Assembly (NCBI RefSeq): GCF_006265095.1
Contig: NZ_VCNK01000013.1
Location: 1 to 64,000, forward strand
From: Phaeobacter sp. B1627
Lineage (GTDB): Bacteria; Pseudomonadota; Alphaproteobacteria; Rhodobacterales; Rhodobacteraceae
Length of the DNA: 64,000 nt
Reading direction: 5' to 3'
Shown: positions 54,781 through 63,356 of the stretch, in pieces
How positions within the stretch are numbered: the stretch's first letter is position 1
Layout of the letters: each line of letters opens with the position of its first letter
Notes under the pieces: model-generated
What the model saw: the letters and a program-made list of their open reading frames with translations, nothing else
The model's database searches: none
Told to the model about the DNA's origin: nothing
Program-made: the position numbers and the translations under genes

Positions 54781-56073
54781 TCAATTCGCGAACCCGGTCA
54801 AACGCGGGATCGTCATGGAAATCGCGGGGACATAGGTGATCAGAAAGATCACCGCAATCTCCACCGCCAGAAACGGCAGGATCGCACGGGCGATTGTGGT
54901 CACGCGCTCGCCCGACACGGCCGAGGCCACGAACAGCACCAACCCCATGGGCGGTGTCGCCAGGCCAACCGTGAGATTCACGCACATGATGATGGCGAAA
55001 TGGACGGAATCGACACCCATGCCGGTAAACACCGGCCCAAGGATCGGACCCAGGATGATAATGGCAGGCCCCGCATCCAGAAACATCCCGACGCCAAACA
55101 ACAGCAGGTTGATCAAAAACAGCAGCAGCAGCGGGTTTTCGGTCAGCGATAGAATGAAGTCGGCCAGATGTTCGGGCGCATGGCTGAGCGAGACCACGGT
55201 CTTGAACGACATTGCCGCGCCGACCAGCAGCAAGACCACCGCCGAGGTGATCCCGGCCCGGGTCAGGATATTGGGCAATTCCGTCACGGTCAGCGTCCGC
55301 AGGACAAAAAAGCCGATGATCAACGCATAGGCCACGGCCACGGCAGCGGCCTCGGTAGGGGTGAAGACGCCGAGGAGAATACCCCCGAGGATGATCACCG
55401 GGGTCATCAGCGGAAAAAACGCCTTGAGGCTGGCCTGGCCGCGCTCGCCCCAGGTGTAGCGGCGCGAGGCCACCGGGAAATCGTAGCGGTCGGCCATGAC
55501 CTTGACCATCAGCATCAGGCCGACACCGACCAGGATACCGGGCACCAGACCCGCCAGGAACAGCGCCGCAACGCTTTCACCCATGACATAGGCATAGATG
55601 ATCATGATCCCCGAGGGCGGAATGATCGGGCCGATCACGGAACTGGCTGCGGTGATGGCAGCGGCAAATCTGCGACTGTATCCCTGTTTCTCCATCGCCG
55701 GGATCAACATTGACCCAAGCGCCGAAGTATCTGCCACCGCAGAGCCGGACAGCCCGGCAAACAGCATCGACGACAACACGTTCACATGCGCCAGACCGCC
55801 CCGCAGATGCCCCATCAGAGCCTGCGAGAACTCGACCAGACGCAGCGTGATGCCGCCTTTGTTCATCAGCTCACCCGCCAGCATGAAGAAGGGGATCGCC
55901 ATCAGCGGGAAACTGTCCATCCCATTGTAGAGATTGCGGTACAGCAGCGTGATATCGCGCTCTTGCCCGTTGAACCACAACAGCAGGCCCGGCGCCGCCA
56001 GCAGGCCGAAAAACACCGGCAGACCGATCATCAGAAAGACAAGAAAGAGAGGCAGGAACCAGATCAACATCAC
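54781..56073 (-). CDS. dctM: TRAP transporter large permease DctM
   Basis: This 430-aa membrane protein of the DctM family has about twelve helices and the blocks PLMAIPFFMLAGELMNKGGIT, GLSGSAVADTSALGS and IIPPSGIMIIYAYVMGES. GTG 56073 overlaps the dctQ stop (GTGA), and ATG 56070 is equally possible. Confidence 0.95.
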   Translation of the reverse strand: MMLIWFLPLFLVFLMIGLPVFFGLLAAPGLLLWFNGQERDITLLYRNLYNGMDSFPLMAIPFFMLAGELMNKGGITLRLVEFSQALMGHLRGGLAHVNVLSSMLFAGLSGSAVADTSALGSMLIPAMEKQGYSRRFAAAITAASSVIGPIIPPSGIMIIYAYVMGESVAALFLAGLVPGILVGVGLMLMVKVMADRYDFPVASRRYTWGERGQASLKAFFPLMTPVIILGGILLGVFTPTEAAAVAVAYALIIGFFVLRTLTVTELPNILTRAGITSAVVLLLVGAAMSFKTVVSLSHAPEHLADFILSLTENPLLLLFLINLLLFGVGMFLDAGPAIIILGPILGPVFTGMGVDSVHFAIIMCVNLTVGLATPPMGLVLFVASAVSGERVTTIARAILPFLAVEIAVIFLITYVPAISMTIPRLTGFAN

Positions 56074-56660
56074 TCGGCCCCTTCGACTGTGGCGTAGCGG
56101 ATTTCCGGCAGCCGGGCACCGCCGCCAAGGAGCGCGACGATACGGTGCAGGATCAGCTCCGCATTGACAAGGATCAGCAGCCCGATCCCCACCAGCAGCG
56201 ACATCATCATCCAGCTGCGCGGCACCCGATACCAGCTGTCAAAGCCCAGCGACGTCGGCAGGTAGAGCGATGCGGTGGTGAAGCGGCCACCGATGCCGGT
56301 GACCTCTTTGTATCCGATTTGAATGGCGACGATCAGGACCAGCAGGCTGAGACACAGAAGCAGCAGCGACAGCGCGCTGCCGAGCCGGACGGGAAGCAGC
56401 GCCGACAGGGTGTCAATGGCCACAAAGCCACCTTGGCGAAAGGCCGTGGGCGCCATCAGCCCGGTCATCCAAAGCATACAGAACCGGGCGGCTTCATCAG
56501 GCCAGGGCAGCGCGTTGTTCAACACGTAGCGACAGAAGACCTGAATGAGGATGGCCACCACCATGGCGGCCACGGCGGCGCAGCCCACCCAGCGCCCGAG
56601 GCGCAGCAGGGTCGCGTTGACCCAATACAGCGGTGTCACTACCGCCATCAAAGCGTTCAT
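56070..56660 (-). CDS. dctQ: TRAP transporter small permease DctQ
   Basis: This 196-aa protein has four helices and the DctQ blocks QVFCRYVLNNALPWPDEAARFCMLW and GGFVAIDTL. It lies 72 bp after the flavin reductase gene, which places the transporter in the same leftward transcription unit as the monooxygenase genes. Confidence 0.93.
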   Translation of the reverse strand: MNALMAVVTPLYWVNATLLRLGRWVGCAAVAAMVVAILIQVFCRYVLNNALPWPDEAARFCMLWMTGLMAPTAFRQGGFVAIDTLSALLPVRLGSALSLLLLCLSLLVLIVAIQIGYKEVTGIGGRFTTASLYLPTSLGFDSWYRVPRSWMMMSLLVGIGLLILVNAELILHRIVALLGGGARLPEIRYATVEGAE

Positions 56661-56732
56661 TTCCGTCCTCCCCTATACAGACATCCCGAGGCGTCCCTCA
56701 GGCTCTGCACCCTGCCCGGATCAATGCCCGGA

Positions 56733-57254
56733 TCAATGCGCCGAAATTCGTCCCAACTGTCCCTTGAAAAAAGTCAGCGGCTCGCCGCCGTCCCGCATTT
56801 CCGCCCGGTTTACGACGCCCAGCACAATGGCATGGTCTCCTCCGTCGTATACCGCGCGGCGGGTACATTCAAACCGGGCCAGACACCCCTCAAGCACGGG
56901 CACGCCTTCGGCATTGCAGGCCAGATCCAGCGCCCGCAACCCGCCTGCATCCTTTGCCACCCGGAAACACAGGTCGTCCTGATCTGCCGCCAGAACATGG
57001 ATCGCGTAATGCTCGGCGCGTTCGAAATGCGGAAACCGCCGGGAGGTGCGATCCGGCGACCACAGCACCATCGGCGGCGTCAGCGAGACGGACGAAAAGC
57101 TGCTGGCGGTGATCGCCACGACGCCTTCGTCAGTGGCGGCGGTCACGATGGTGACCCCGGTGGCAAAGCGCCCGAAGGCGTCGCGCAGCAGCCGCGTGTT
57201 GCTTTCGTCCGGCACAAAGGCCTGAAAGCTCTTGTCGCTCATCTGTAGGCCCAT
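56733..57254 (-). CDS. Flavin reductase family protein
   Basis: This 173-aa flavin reductase (HpaC-like) has FGRFATGVTIVTA, GVVAITASSFSSVSLTPPMVLW and a C-terminal FFKGQLGRI. It should use NAD(P)H to make FMNH2 for the SsuD-type monooxygenase two genes upstream. It would be the counterpart of SmoA if the locus is a sulfo-SMO pathway. It starts 1 bp after the aldo/keto reductase stop, with GGGAGG upstream. Confidence 0.93.
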   Translation of the reverse strand: MGLQMSDKSFQAFVPDESNTRLLRDAFGRFATGVTIVTAATDEGVVAITASSFSSVSLTPPMVLWSPDRTSRRFPHFERAEHYAIHVLAADQDDLCFRVAKDAGGLRALDLACNAEGVPVLEGCLARFECTRRAVYDGGDHAIVLGVVNRAEMRDGGEPLTFFKGQLGRISAH

Positions 57255-57255
57255 G

Positions 57256-58146
57256 TCACGGAACCTCCCGGCCCAGACCGGTCTGGTAGAGGTTGAACCA
57301 GGTTTCCCGGTCCATCTCGACCGTCAGCGCATCCGAGATAGACTTGATCCGGGTCAGGTTATTGGTGCCCAGAACCGGCAGGATCCGCGCCGGGTGGCGC
57401 AGCAGAAACGCCACCGCCACCGCTGCGCGATCAACGCCCTGTGCCGCTGCGATCTGATCCATCAGCGCCGTCAGATCGCTGGTCCCGGTCATCAGGCTGC
57501 CGCCGCCCAAGGGCGACCAGGCCATGACCGGCTGACCGTTTTTCTGATGGAACGCCAGGTCGCCATTGGTGAAGGGCGACAGCTCGGAGAGGGAAAGCTC
57601 GATCTGGTTGGTGGCCAGCGGCGTGCGCATGCCCGACTGCAGCAGCTCCCAGTCCCAGGGCCGGAAATTCGACACGCCAACGGATTTCACCTTGCCCGCC
57701 TTGACCAGATCATCCAGCGCGGCACCGGTTTCCATATGATCCATCAAAGGATCCGGGCGGTGGATGAGCAGCAGGTCGATCTGCTCTATCGCCATTTCAC
57801 GCAGGGAGGTCTCGACCGACAGCTCGATATGGGTCCGCGAGGTGTCATAATATTTCACCGGTTTGTGCGCATAACGCCCGATCGGGGCGACGATATCGCA
57901 TTTGGTCACGATCTCCATCCGGTCGCGCAGGGAGGGGTTGGCCTTCAATGCGGCACCAAGGATCGCCTCGGCGCCGTAGTCGCCGTAGATATCCGCCTGA
58001 TCAAAGGTGGTGATGCCCTGTTCGAGACAGGCCTCGATCTTGGCCTCTACATGTTTGACGGAGGTGTCGCTGTCGTTGCCGATCCGCCACATGCCGTAAA
58101 TCAGGCGCGAAAATTCCAGGTCATCGTTGAGTTTGATACGGTCCAT
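57256..58146 (-). CDS. Aldo/keto reductase, YdhF type
   Basis: This 296-aa NAD(P)H-dependent reductase is close in layout to E. coli YdhF: FDQADIYG with the catalytic Tyr, then TKCDI, LLLIHRPDPLMD, GVSNFRPWDWELLQS and MAWSPLGGG, and the C-terminal WFNLYQTGLGREVP. It could reduce an aldehyde released by the monooxygenase, as SmoB reduces 6-oxo-glucose to glucose. It overlaps the upstream gene by TAATG. Confidence 0.93.
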   Translation of the reverse strand: MDRIKLNDDLEFSRLIYGMWRIGNDSDTSVKHVEAKIEACLEQGITTFDQADIYGDYGAEAILGAALKANPSLRDRMEIVTKCDIVAPIGRYAHKPVKYYDTSRTHIELSVETSLREMAIEQIDLLLIHRPDPLMDHMETGAALDDLVKAGKVKSVGVSNFRPWDWELLQSGMRTPLATNQIELSLSELSPFTNGDLAFHQKNGQPVMAWSPLGGGSLMTGTSDLTALMDQIAAAQGVDRAAVAVAFLLRHPARILPVLGTNNLTRIKSISDALTVEMDRETWFNLYQTGLGREVP

Positions 58147-59300
58147 TAGCGGCGAACTCCTACACCAAGCGGCGTTTCCGGTGTGCTCGCGGGCACCCGG
58201 CCATAGGCCTCCGGCAGCGAGCAGGTTTTCATATTGGGCAAAATACGGCTGCCAAAATGGCGCGCCTCGTCAATATGCGGATAACCGGACAGGATGAAAG
58301 CGCGGATGCCCATTTTCTGATAGGCTTCCAGCTTGCTCATCACCTGATCGGTGGACCCGACCAGCGCCGCGCCGCAGCCCGACCGCGCCCGCCCGATCCC
58401 TGTCCACAGGTTGGGTTCGATGAAACCGGCATCATCCGCGATTTCCCGGTTTTTGGCCTGATGGCTGACCCCAAGCGATTTGGCATCCAATGCCCGGTCA
58501 CGGATCGCAGTGCCCTGCTCGTCGTCGAGTCTGGAGACGAGGTAATCCGCATATTCCCGCGCTTCTGCCTCGGTGTCACGCACGATGACATGTACCCGCA
58601 GACCATAGTCCAGAGTGCGGTTGTATCTCTCTGCGACCGCGTGAACGGCTTCCATCCGGGCGCGCAGCTCTTCCATTTTTTCCGGCCACATCAGGTAGAC
58701 GTCGCAATGCTGCCCGCACAGCTCCAGCGCCGCCGGGGAATAGCCGCCGAAATACAAAAGCGGCCCGCCGCTCTGATAGGGCCTGGCCGGGTCCGTGGTG
58801 AGGCCCTCGAAATTGTAGACCTCGCCCTTGTAGTTGATCTCATCCTGCGTCCAGGCCTGTTTCAGGATCTCCACCACCTCACGCGAACGCTGATACCGAT
58901 AGTCGCTGGCCGCCGTCTCTCCGGGAAAATCCGAGGAGATGATATTGACCGTCAACCGCCCCTCAAGCATGTGATCCAGCGTCGCAATGGTGCGGGCCAG
59001 CATGATCGGCTGCATCTCGCCGCAGCGCACCGCCGCGAGCATGTTGATCTTTGACGTGATCGGCGCGCAACCCGCAACGAAGGACAGGGTGTCCTGACCG
59101 ACCTGATAGGAAGAGGGGCACAGGATATTGCGGAACCCCTGTTCTTCGGCGGTCTTCACGATCTCGGAACAATGGGCCCAGGAGGACCGCAGGTCCCCGT
59201 CCGGCAACCCGAGAAACTGATAGTCGTCCGAGCACAGAGCCGAAAACCACGAGACTTCGGCGGCATCCAGATCGGGAGAGGTGATGGGGACTACGGTCAT
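58146..59300 (-). CDS. LLM class flavin-dependent oxidoreductase (SsuD-type sulfonate monooxygenase)
   Basis: This 384-aa FMNH2-dependent monooxygenase of the SsuD group should split a C-S bond, giving an aldehyde and sulfite. It shares with SsuD the segments GLRVHVIVRDTEAEA (Arg/His of the active site), EPNLWTGIGRARSGCGAALVG, ILSGYPHIDEA and PLLYFGGYSPAA. A Cys in NILCPSS replaces the nearby SsuD Cys region. Placed first in a row with an AKR and flavin reductase, it best fits a SmoC-like sulfoquinovose monooxygenase. Alkanesulfonate use remains possible. Confidence 0.9.
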   Translation of the reverse strand: MTVVPITSPDLDAAEVSWFSALCSDDYQFLGLPDGDLRSSWAHCSEIVKTAEEQGFRNILCPSSYQVGQDTLSFVAGCAPITSKINMLAAVRCGEMQPIMLARTIATLDHMLEGRLTVNIISSDFPGETAASDYRYQRSREVVEILKQAWTQDEINYKGEVYNFEGLTTDPARPYQSGGPLLYFGGYSPAALELCGQHCDVYLMWPEKMEELRARMEAVHAVAERYNRTLDYGLRVHVIVRDTEAEAREYADYLVSRLDDEQGTAIRDRALDAKSLGVSHQAKNREIADDAGFIEPNLWTGIGRARSGCGAALVGSTDQVMSKLEAYQKMGIRAFILSGYPHIDEARHFGSRILPNMKTCSLPEAYGRVPASTPETPLGVGVRR

Positions 59301-59411
59301 TTCTGTCTCCTGATGAGCGAACGAATTTCCTCTTGCGTAGCAGCAGATTTAAAGTACATCAATGGTGCATCAATTATTTTCATCCCCTCCCCTCCCACAG
59401 TCGGCGATTGC
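59301..59411. promoter_or_regulatory. Divergent promoter region of the sulfonate locus
   Basis: These 111 bp separate the leftward monooxygenase row from the rightward GntR-Gfo/Idh pair. Two direct repeats CATCAAT (59357-59363 and 59368-59374) are spaced 11 bp, one helical turn, and are a candidate site for the GntR regulator. Confidence 0.5.
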
Positions 59412-60134
59412 ATGACCCCGATACATGACCTTGATCGCGACACCCCGACGGCGCTGCCGATCTATATGCAGATCAGCGAATTCCTGATCCGCGAGATTGC
59501 GGCTGGGCGTCTGGTCGACGGGCAGCGGCTGGCGCCGGAACGGGAGCTGGCAAAAAGCCACGGCACAACGGTCCGCACCCTGCGCAAGGCCCTGTCGGAG
59601 CTTGAGAAAAAAGGCATGCTGGAGCGCGTGCAGGGATCGGGGAACTACATCCGGAGCACCCACGCGGCGCCGAGCGTCTATTCCATGTTCCGGCTGGAGC
59701 TGACCACCGGAGGCGGCCTGCCGACAGCGGATATTCTGGACCTTGCCGTGGTGGAGAAACCGGCGGATCTGCCCCGGTTCGGGCGCGCGGATCACGGCAC
59801 CCGCATTCGCCGGCTGCGCTATCTGAACCGCCTGCCCATCGCCGTCGAAGAGATCTGGCTTGATGGGGCGGCGGGAGAGATCAGACCCCAAAAGATGTCG
59901 GATTCGCTCTATCGGACCTATCAGTTGCAGCTGGGCCTGATCATCGCCCGCGCCGAAGACCGGGTCTCGATCGGTGCCGTCCCGGATTGGGCACCGCAGA
60001 GCTTTGCGCTCCGGCCCGGCACGCTCACCGGATTTATCGAACGTTTCAGCTGGGCGCAGGATCCTGCGCCGGTGGAATTTTCCAGAACCTGGTTCGACAC
60101 AGACAAAGCGCTCTATGTTCAGCGCCTGATTTGA
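59412..60134 (+). CDS. GntR-family regulator with UTRA domain
   Basis: This 240-aa protein has a GntR winged HTH (LPIYMQISEFLIREIAAGRL, PERELAKSHGTTVRTLRKAL) and a UTRA ligand domain (RIRRLRYLNRLPIAVEEIWLDG, FIERFSWAQDPAPVEFSRTWF). UTRA regulators usually bind sugars or small acids. ATG 59412 is used. It is 12 bp before the Gfo/Idh gene and divergent from the monooxygenase row, so it probably regulates both. Confidence 0.9.
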   Translation: MTPIHDLDRDTPTALPIYMQISEFLIREIAAGRLVDGQRLAPERELAKSHGTTVRTLRKALSELEKKGMLERVQGSGNYIRSTHAAPSVYSMFRLELTTGGGLPTADILDLAVVEKPADLPRFGRADHGTRIRRLRYLNRLPIAVEEIWLDGAAGEIRPQKMSDSLYRTYQLQLGLIIARAEDRVSIGAVPDWAPQSFALRPGTLTGFIERFSWAQDPAPVEFSRTWFDTDKALYVQRLI

Positions 60135-60146
60135 GGGAGAAGACCC

Positions 60147-61253
60147 GTGTCAGATATCATTCACTACGGCATCATCGGCTGCGGCATGATGGGGCAGGAA
60201 CATCTGCGCAATATCGCGCTGCTGGAGGGGACCCGGGTTTCGGCGATCTTTGAACCGGATCCGCACATGGCCACGGCCAGCCTGGCCTTTGCCCCCGGAG
60301 CGCAACTGGTGAACAGTATCGAGGCGCTGCTGGCGGTCGAAAACCTCGACTGCATTCTCATCGCGAGCCCGAACTTCCGCCATGTGGAGCAACTGGAAGC
60401 GCTCGCCGCCACGCGCCCGCTGCCGGTGCTGGTGGAAAAACCTTTGTTCACCGATGCCGCGCATATCGCCCGGCTCGACGCCTTTCGCGCCGCCTATCCG
60501 GCGCCGGTCTGGGTGGCGATGGAATACCGCTACATGCCGCCCGTCGCGACCCTGCTGACCGAGGCGGAGGCCGCCACCGGCGGCATTCGGATGCTGACCA
60601 TCCGCGAACATCGCTTTCCGTTTCTTGAAAAGGTCGGAGACTGGAACCGGTTCAACCGGTTCACCGGCGGCACCTTCGTCGAGAAATGCTGTCACTTCTT
60701 TGATCTCATGCGGTTTGCACTGAAATCCGAACCCCTGCGGGTGCTGGCCTCCGGCGGCATGGATGTGAACCATCTCGACGAGACATACGATGGCGAGACG
60801 CCAGATATCTTCGACAATGGCTATGTGATTGTGGATTTCGCCAATGGCGCCCGCGCGATGCTGGAGCTGTGCATGTTCGCAGAAGGATCGCGCTATCAGG
60901 AGGAGATTTCGGCAGTGGGGCCCAAGGGCAAGATCGAGGCGCATGTCCCGGGACCGGGGCGGTTCTGGCCTGAACATCTCGGCGCGCCGCCGGTGCCGCA
61001 GGTCGTGGTCTCCCCACGCACCCCCAAGGGGCCGGAGGTGCGGGACATCCCCGTCGATCCGACGCTTCTGGAGGCCGGAGACCACAATGGCTCCACCTTC
61101 TATCAGCATCGCGGGTTTCTCGAAATGGTCCGGGGTCTGCGCCCGCGGCCCGACGTCTCTCTCGAGGACGGCAAAATGGCGGTTCTGATGGGGATGGCTG
61201 CGCAAATCTCCATGACGGAGCACCGGGCCGTGGACATCGCCGAGCTGCTGTAG
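60147..61253 (+). CDS. Gfo/Idh/MocA-family protein, candidate NAD-dependent sulfoquinovosidase
   Basis: This 368-aa Rossmann-fold protein has the NAD site GIIGCGMMGQEHLRNI and the family VEKP. In place of the usual DxGxHxxD active-site motif it has GGTFVEKCCHFFDLMR. The GTG start has GAGGGAGAAG upstream. The family includes dehydrogenases and also glycosidases that use NAD (GH109, GH188). GH188 members release sulfoquinovose from its glycosides, which would suit this locus. A simple sugar dehydrogenase cannot be excluded. Confidence 0.87.
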   Translation: MSDIIHYGIIGCGMMGQEHLRNIALLEGTRVSAIFEPDPHMATASLAFAPGAQLVNSIEALLAVENLDCILIASPNFRHVEQLEALAATRPLPVLVEKPLFTDAAHIARLDAFRAAYPAPVWVAMEYRYMPPVATLLTEAEAATGGIRMLTIREHRFPFLEKVGDWNRFNRFTGGTFVEKCCHFFDLMRFALKSEPLRVLASGGMDVNHLDETYDGETPDIFDNGYVIVDFANGARAMLELCMFAEGSRYQEEISAVGPKGKIEAHVPGPGRFWPEHLGAPPVPQVVVSPRTPKGPEVRDIPVDPTLLEAGDHNGSTFYQHRGFLEMVRGLRPRPDVSLEDGKMAVLMGMAAQISMTEHRAVDIAELL

Positions 61254-61293
61254 CGCCCTCAAGCGCCGGCATGGCCGTCCCCGGGAGAAAAGG

Positions 61294-61320
61294 CCGCCCT
61301 GCCCGACCTGTCGGGCGGTT
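61294..61320. terminator. Hairpin between convergent Gfo/Idh and glk genes
   Basis: CCGCCC (61294-61299) can pair with GGGCGG (61313-61318), or GCCCGA with TCGGGC inside it, and GGTTT follows on the plus strand. Its place between convergent genes fits a terminator. Confidence 0.55.
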
Positions 61321-61362
61321 TGGCGTCCCTGCCCCTCGGGCTTTGGCGCCTCTCGCGAGAGG

Positions 61363-62325
61363 CTAGCGCGCAGCCAGATAGTTGCGCGCGCCGATCAGGC
61401 CAAAATTCGGCTGATGATAGAGGTGCAAGGGCAATTCCTGACGCCAGGACGTATGGCGCCCCCCCGCATTGAACGCATCGACAAAGGCCTGGTCAAAGAT
61501 CCACGGGTTTGCGGCTGCCACACCGCCCGTCACGAACACGCCGCCCTTGGCCGCGAAGACGAGGCCGAGGTCACCGGCGACCCCGGCGAGGTATTGCGCA
61601 AACAATGCAACGCTGCGCACCGCTGCGGTGTCGAGCCGGGCCTTGGCGGATGCAAAAATCTCCGCGCCCGTGGTCAGAGGCGCGGTCAGATGCATGCTCT
61701 TGGCCACCGCCCGGTAGAACACCGGCAGCCCGGTCCCCGACAGGATCGCCTCGGCTTCCACCACCAGCCCCGGCCCCATGCCGACCTCCGGCCATTCCTC
61801 GCGCAATGCTTCGAAAATCGGAACTTCCTCTGGCGTACGCGGCCCCAATGCCACGTGGCCGCCCTCGCCCGGTACGACACAGGGGTCCCCGTTGCTCCAG
61901 ACCAGCGCGCCGACGCCCAGCCCGGTGCCGGGGCCGATGATCAGGCAGGGCTCCTTCGGGAAAACCGCCTGGCCTTGCAGCACGGTCACATCGCTTTCGC
62001 CGACCGAGGCCAGCGACCAGGCGGCGGCTTCGAAATCATTCAGTACGCGCGCGCGCTCAATCTTCAGCGATGACGCAATGCCGCGTTCGGAAAAGCTCTG
62101 GTGGGCGTTGGTCAGCTGTACCGATCCCCCCCGCACCACGCCCGCGGCCGCGATGACGGCCCGACCCGGGGCGCTGCCACGATGGGCCGCAAAATCGGCA
62201 CAGGCCTGCTCCAGATTCAGCGTCCCCTTGGTGTCATAGCGAGACTGCTCAAGGATCTCGCCCTCGGCATTCACGGCCGCAAGCCGCATATTGGTCCCGC
62301 CTACATCAGCGATGAGATTCCACAT
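61363..62325 (-). CDS. glk: Glucokinase
   Basis: This 320-aa Glk-type hexokinase phosphorylates glucose with ATP. It has DVGGTNMRLA (phosphate loop), LNDFEAAAWSL, IIGPGTGLGVGAL and GEGGHVALGP. GGAGGGG precedes ATG. It converges on the Gfo/Idh gene. If the locus yields glucose from a sulfonated sugar, this is the step that feeds the zwf-edd-eda route at 38.8-44.5 kb. Confidence 0.95.
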   Translation of the reverse strand: MWNLIADVGGTNMRLAAVNAEGEILEQSRYDTKGTLNLEQACADFAAHRGSAPGRAVIAAAGVVRGGSVQLTNAHQSFSERGIASSLKIERARVLNDFEAAAWSLASVGESDVTVLQGQAVFPKEPCLIIGPGTGLGVGALVWSNGDPCVVPGEGGHVALGPRTPEEVPIFEALREEWPEVGMGPGLVVEAEAILSGTGLPVFYRAVAKSMHLTAPLTTGAEIFASAKARLDTAAVRSVALFAQYLAGVAGDLGLVFAAKGGVFVTGGVAAANPWIFDQAFVDAFNAGGRHTSWRQELPLHLYHQPNFGLIGARNYLAAR

Positions 62326-62555
62326 CTTTGCCCCTCCAGACCGACGCAGCCGGAAGGCCGCGCGACTTCGATGCTCAGGTTGTCATTTGCCAGTGGTCAA
62401 ACAGGCTCATGCGGCGCAGGTCAAGCCCTGCCCGCGCTTTCGCCCCTGCTTTGCAGCAGATCCTCCGCCGTCAGTGCAGGTCATGGCACGCAAAATGCAA
62501 AACACAGGCGTTTGCGCCTCCACCAAGGCCGGCCATGGCTCAGGACAGCCAAGGC

Positions 62556-63278
62556 TCAGGACAGAATGGCAACCGGTTCGAAATGATGCATGGTCTCAAA
62601 ATTGCACAGCTCCAGCGGCCCGAGATCAATCCGCGACAACCGATCCCTGTGGCGGGCAAACACCTCGTCGGAAAAAGAAATCAGGTCAGAGGCCTCGGAC
62701 GCGTCCAGCCAGCGCAGCAGATAGCCCAGCGTGCTGTGGAACGTATAGGTGTCGAAATGATCATGACGCAGGCCGGTCAAATCCCGCAACGACAGGCGCG
62801 TGGCCCGCAGCCGGGCCTCCTCGGTGGCATCCGCCCCCTCAAGCGTCACGGAATGCCCGGCATAGAGGCCCCGTGCGCGGACCTGGTGGTGCGATGGCAG
62901 GCCCTGCTCAATCAGACGATCATAGAACTCCGCCGTGACCTCATCGCGTGAGGCCTCCGGGCGGATGCCCCGGGGCCAGTTCTGCTCGCCCGGCGAGATA
63001 CCCTGAAAAACCGTCATATGGAGGCTCGACGGCGGCAGGTAGGTGAACAATGCGCCAAAGTCGCTGGCGCGCACCTCAACCTGCATGTCGCAGAGTGCGG
63101 CATGGGCATCGCTGGCAGGATCGATATGGCAGATGACCGTGTTACCGGGAAATGGCAGGGGCGCGCCGTCAGGGGTGAACTTGCCACCCTGTCCCGGTTC
63201 CGTGATGGCCCGGGGGCGCGATGTGTCTGCGCTCGCACCGGTCAGGAAACGCATTGGATCGGGGCGAAACGTGGTCAT
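62556..63278 (-). CDS. DUF1868 protein, 2H-phosphoesterase-like
   Basis: This protein of about 240 aa has two H-x-S/T motifs (LHMTVF and YTFHSTLGY) as in the 2H phosphoesterase (LigT-like) superfamily, which acts on cyclic or 2'-5' phosphodiesters. The surrounding sequence fits DUF1868. ATG 63278 with GAAGGAC upstream is preferred over GTG 63311. The substrate is unknown. The 230-bp gap before glk shows nothing. Confidence 0.8.
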   Translation of the reverse strand: MTTFRPDPMRFLTGASADTSRPRAITEPGQGGKFTPDGAPLPFPGNTVICHIDPASDAHAALCDMQVEVRASDFGALFTYLPPSSLHMTVFQGISPGEQNWPRGIRPEASRDEVTAEFYDRLIEQGLPSHHQVRARGLYAGHSVTLEGADATEEARLRATRLSLRDLTGLRHDHFDTYTFHSTLGYLLRWLDASEASDLISFSDEVFARHRDRLSRIDLGPLELCNFETMHHFEPVAILS

Positions 63279-63356
63279 GGCTGTCAGTGTCCTTCGGATT
63301 GGCGTACCCACCGGGTGTACGCGCCGATCATGTCAGTCATTTGACAGCCGGGAAAA

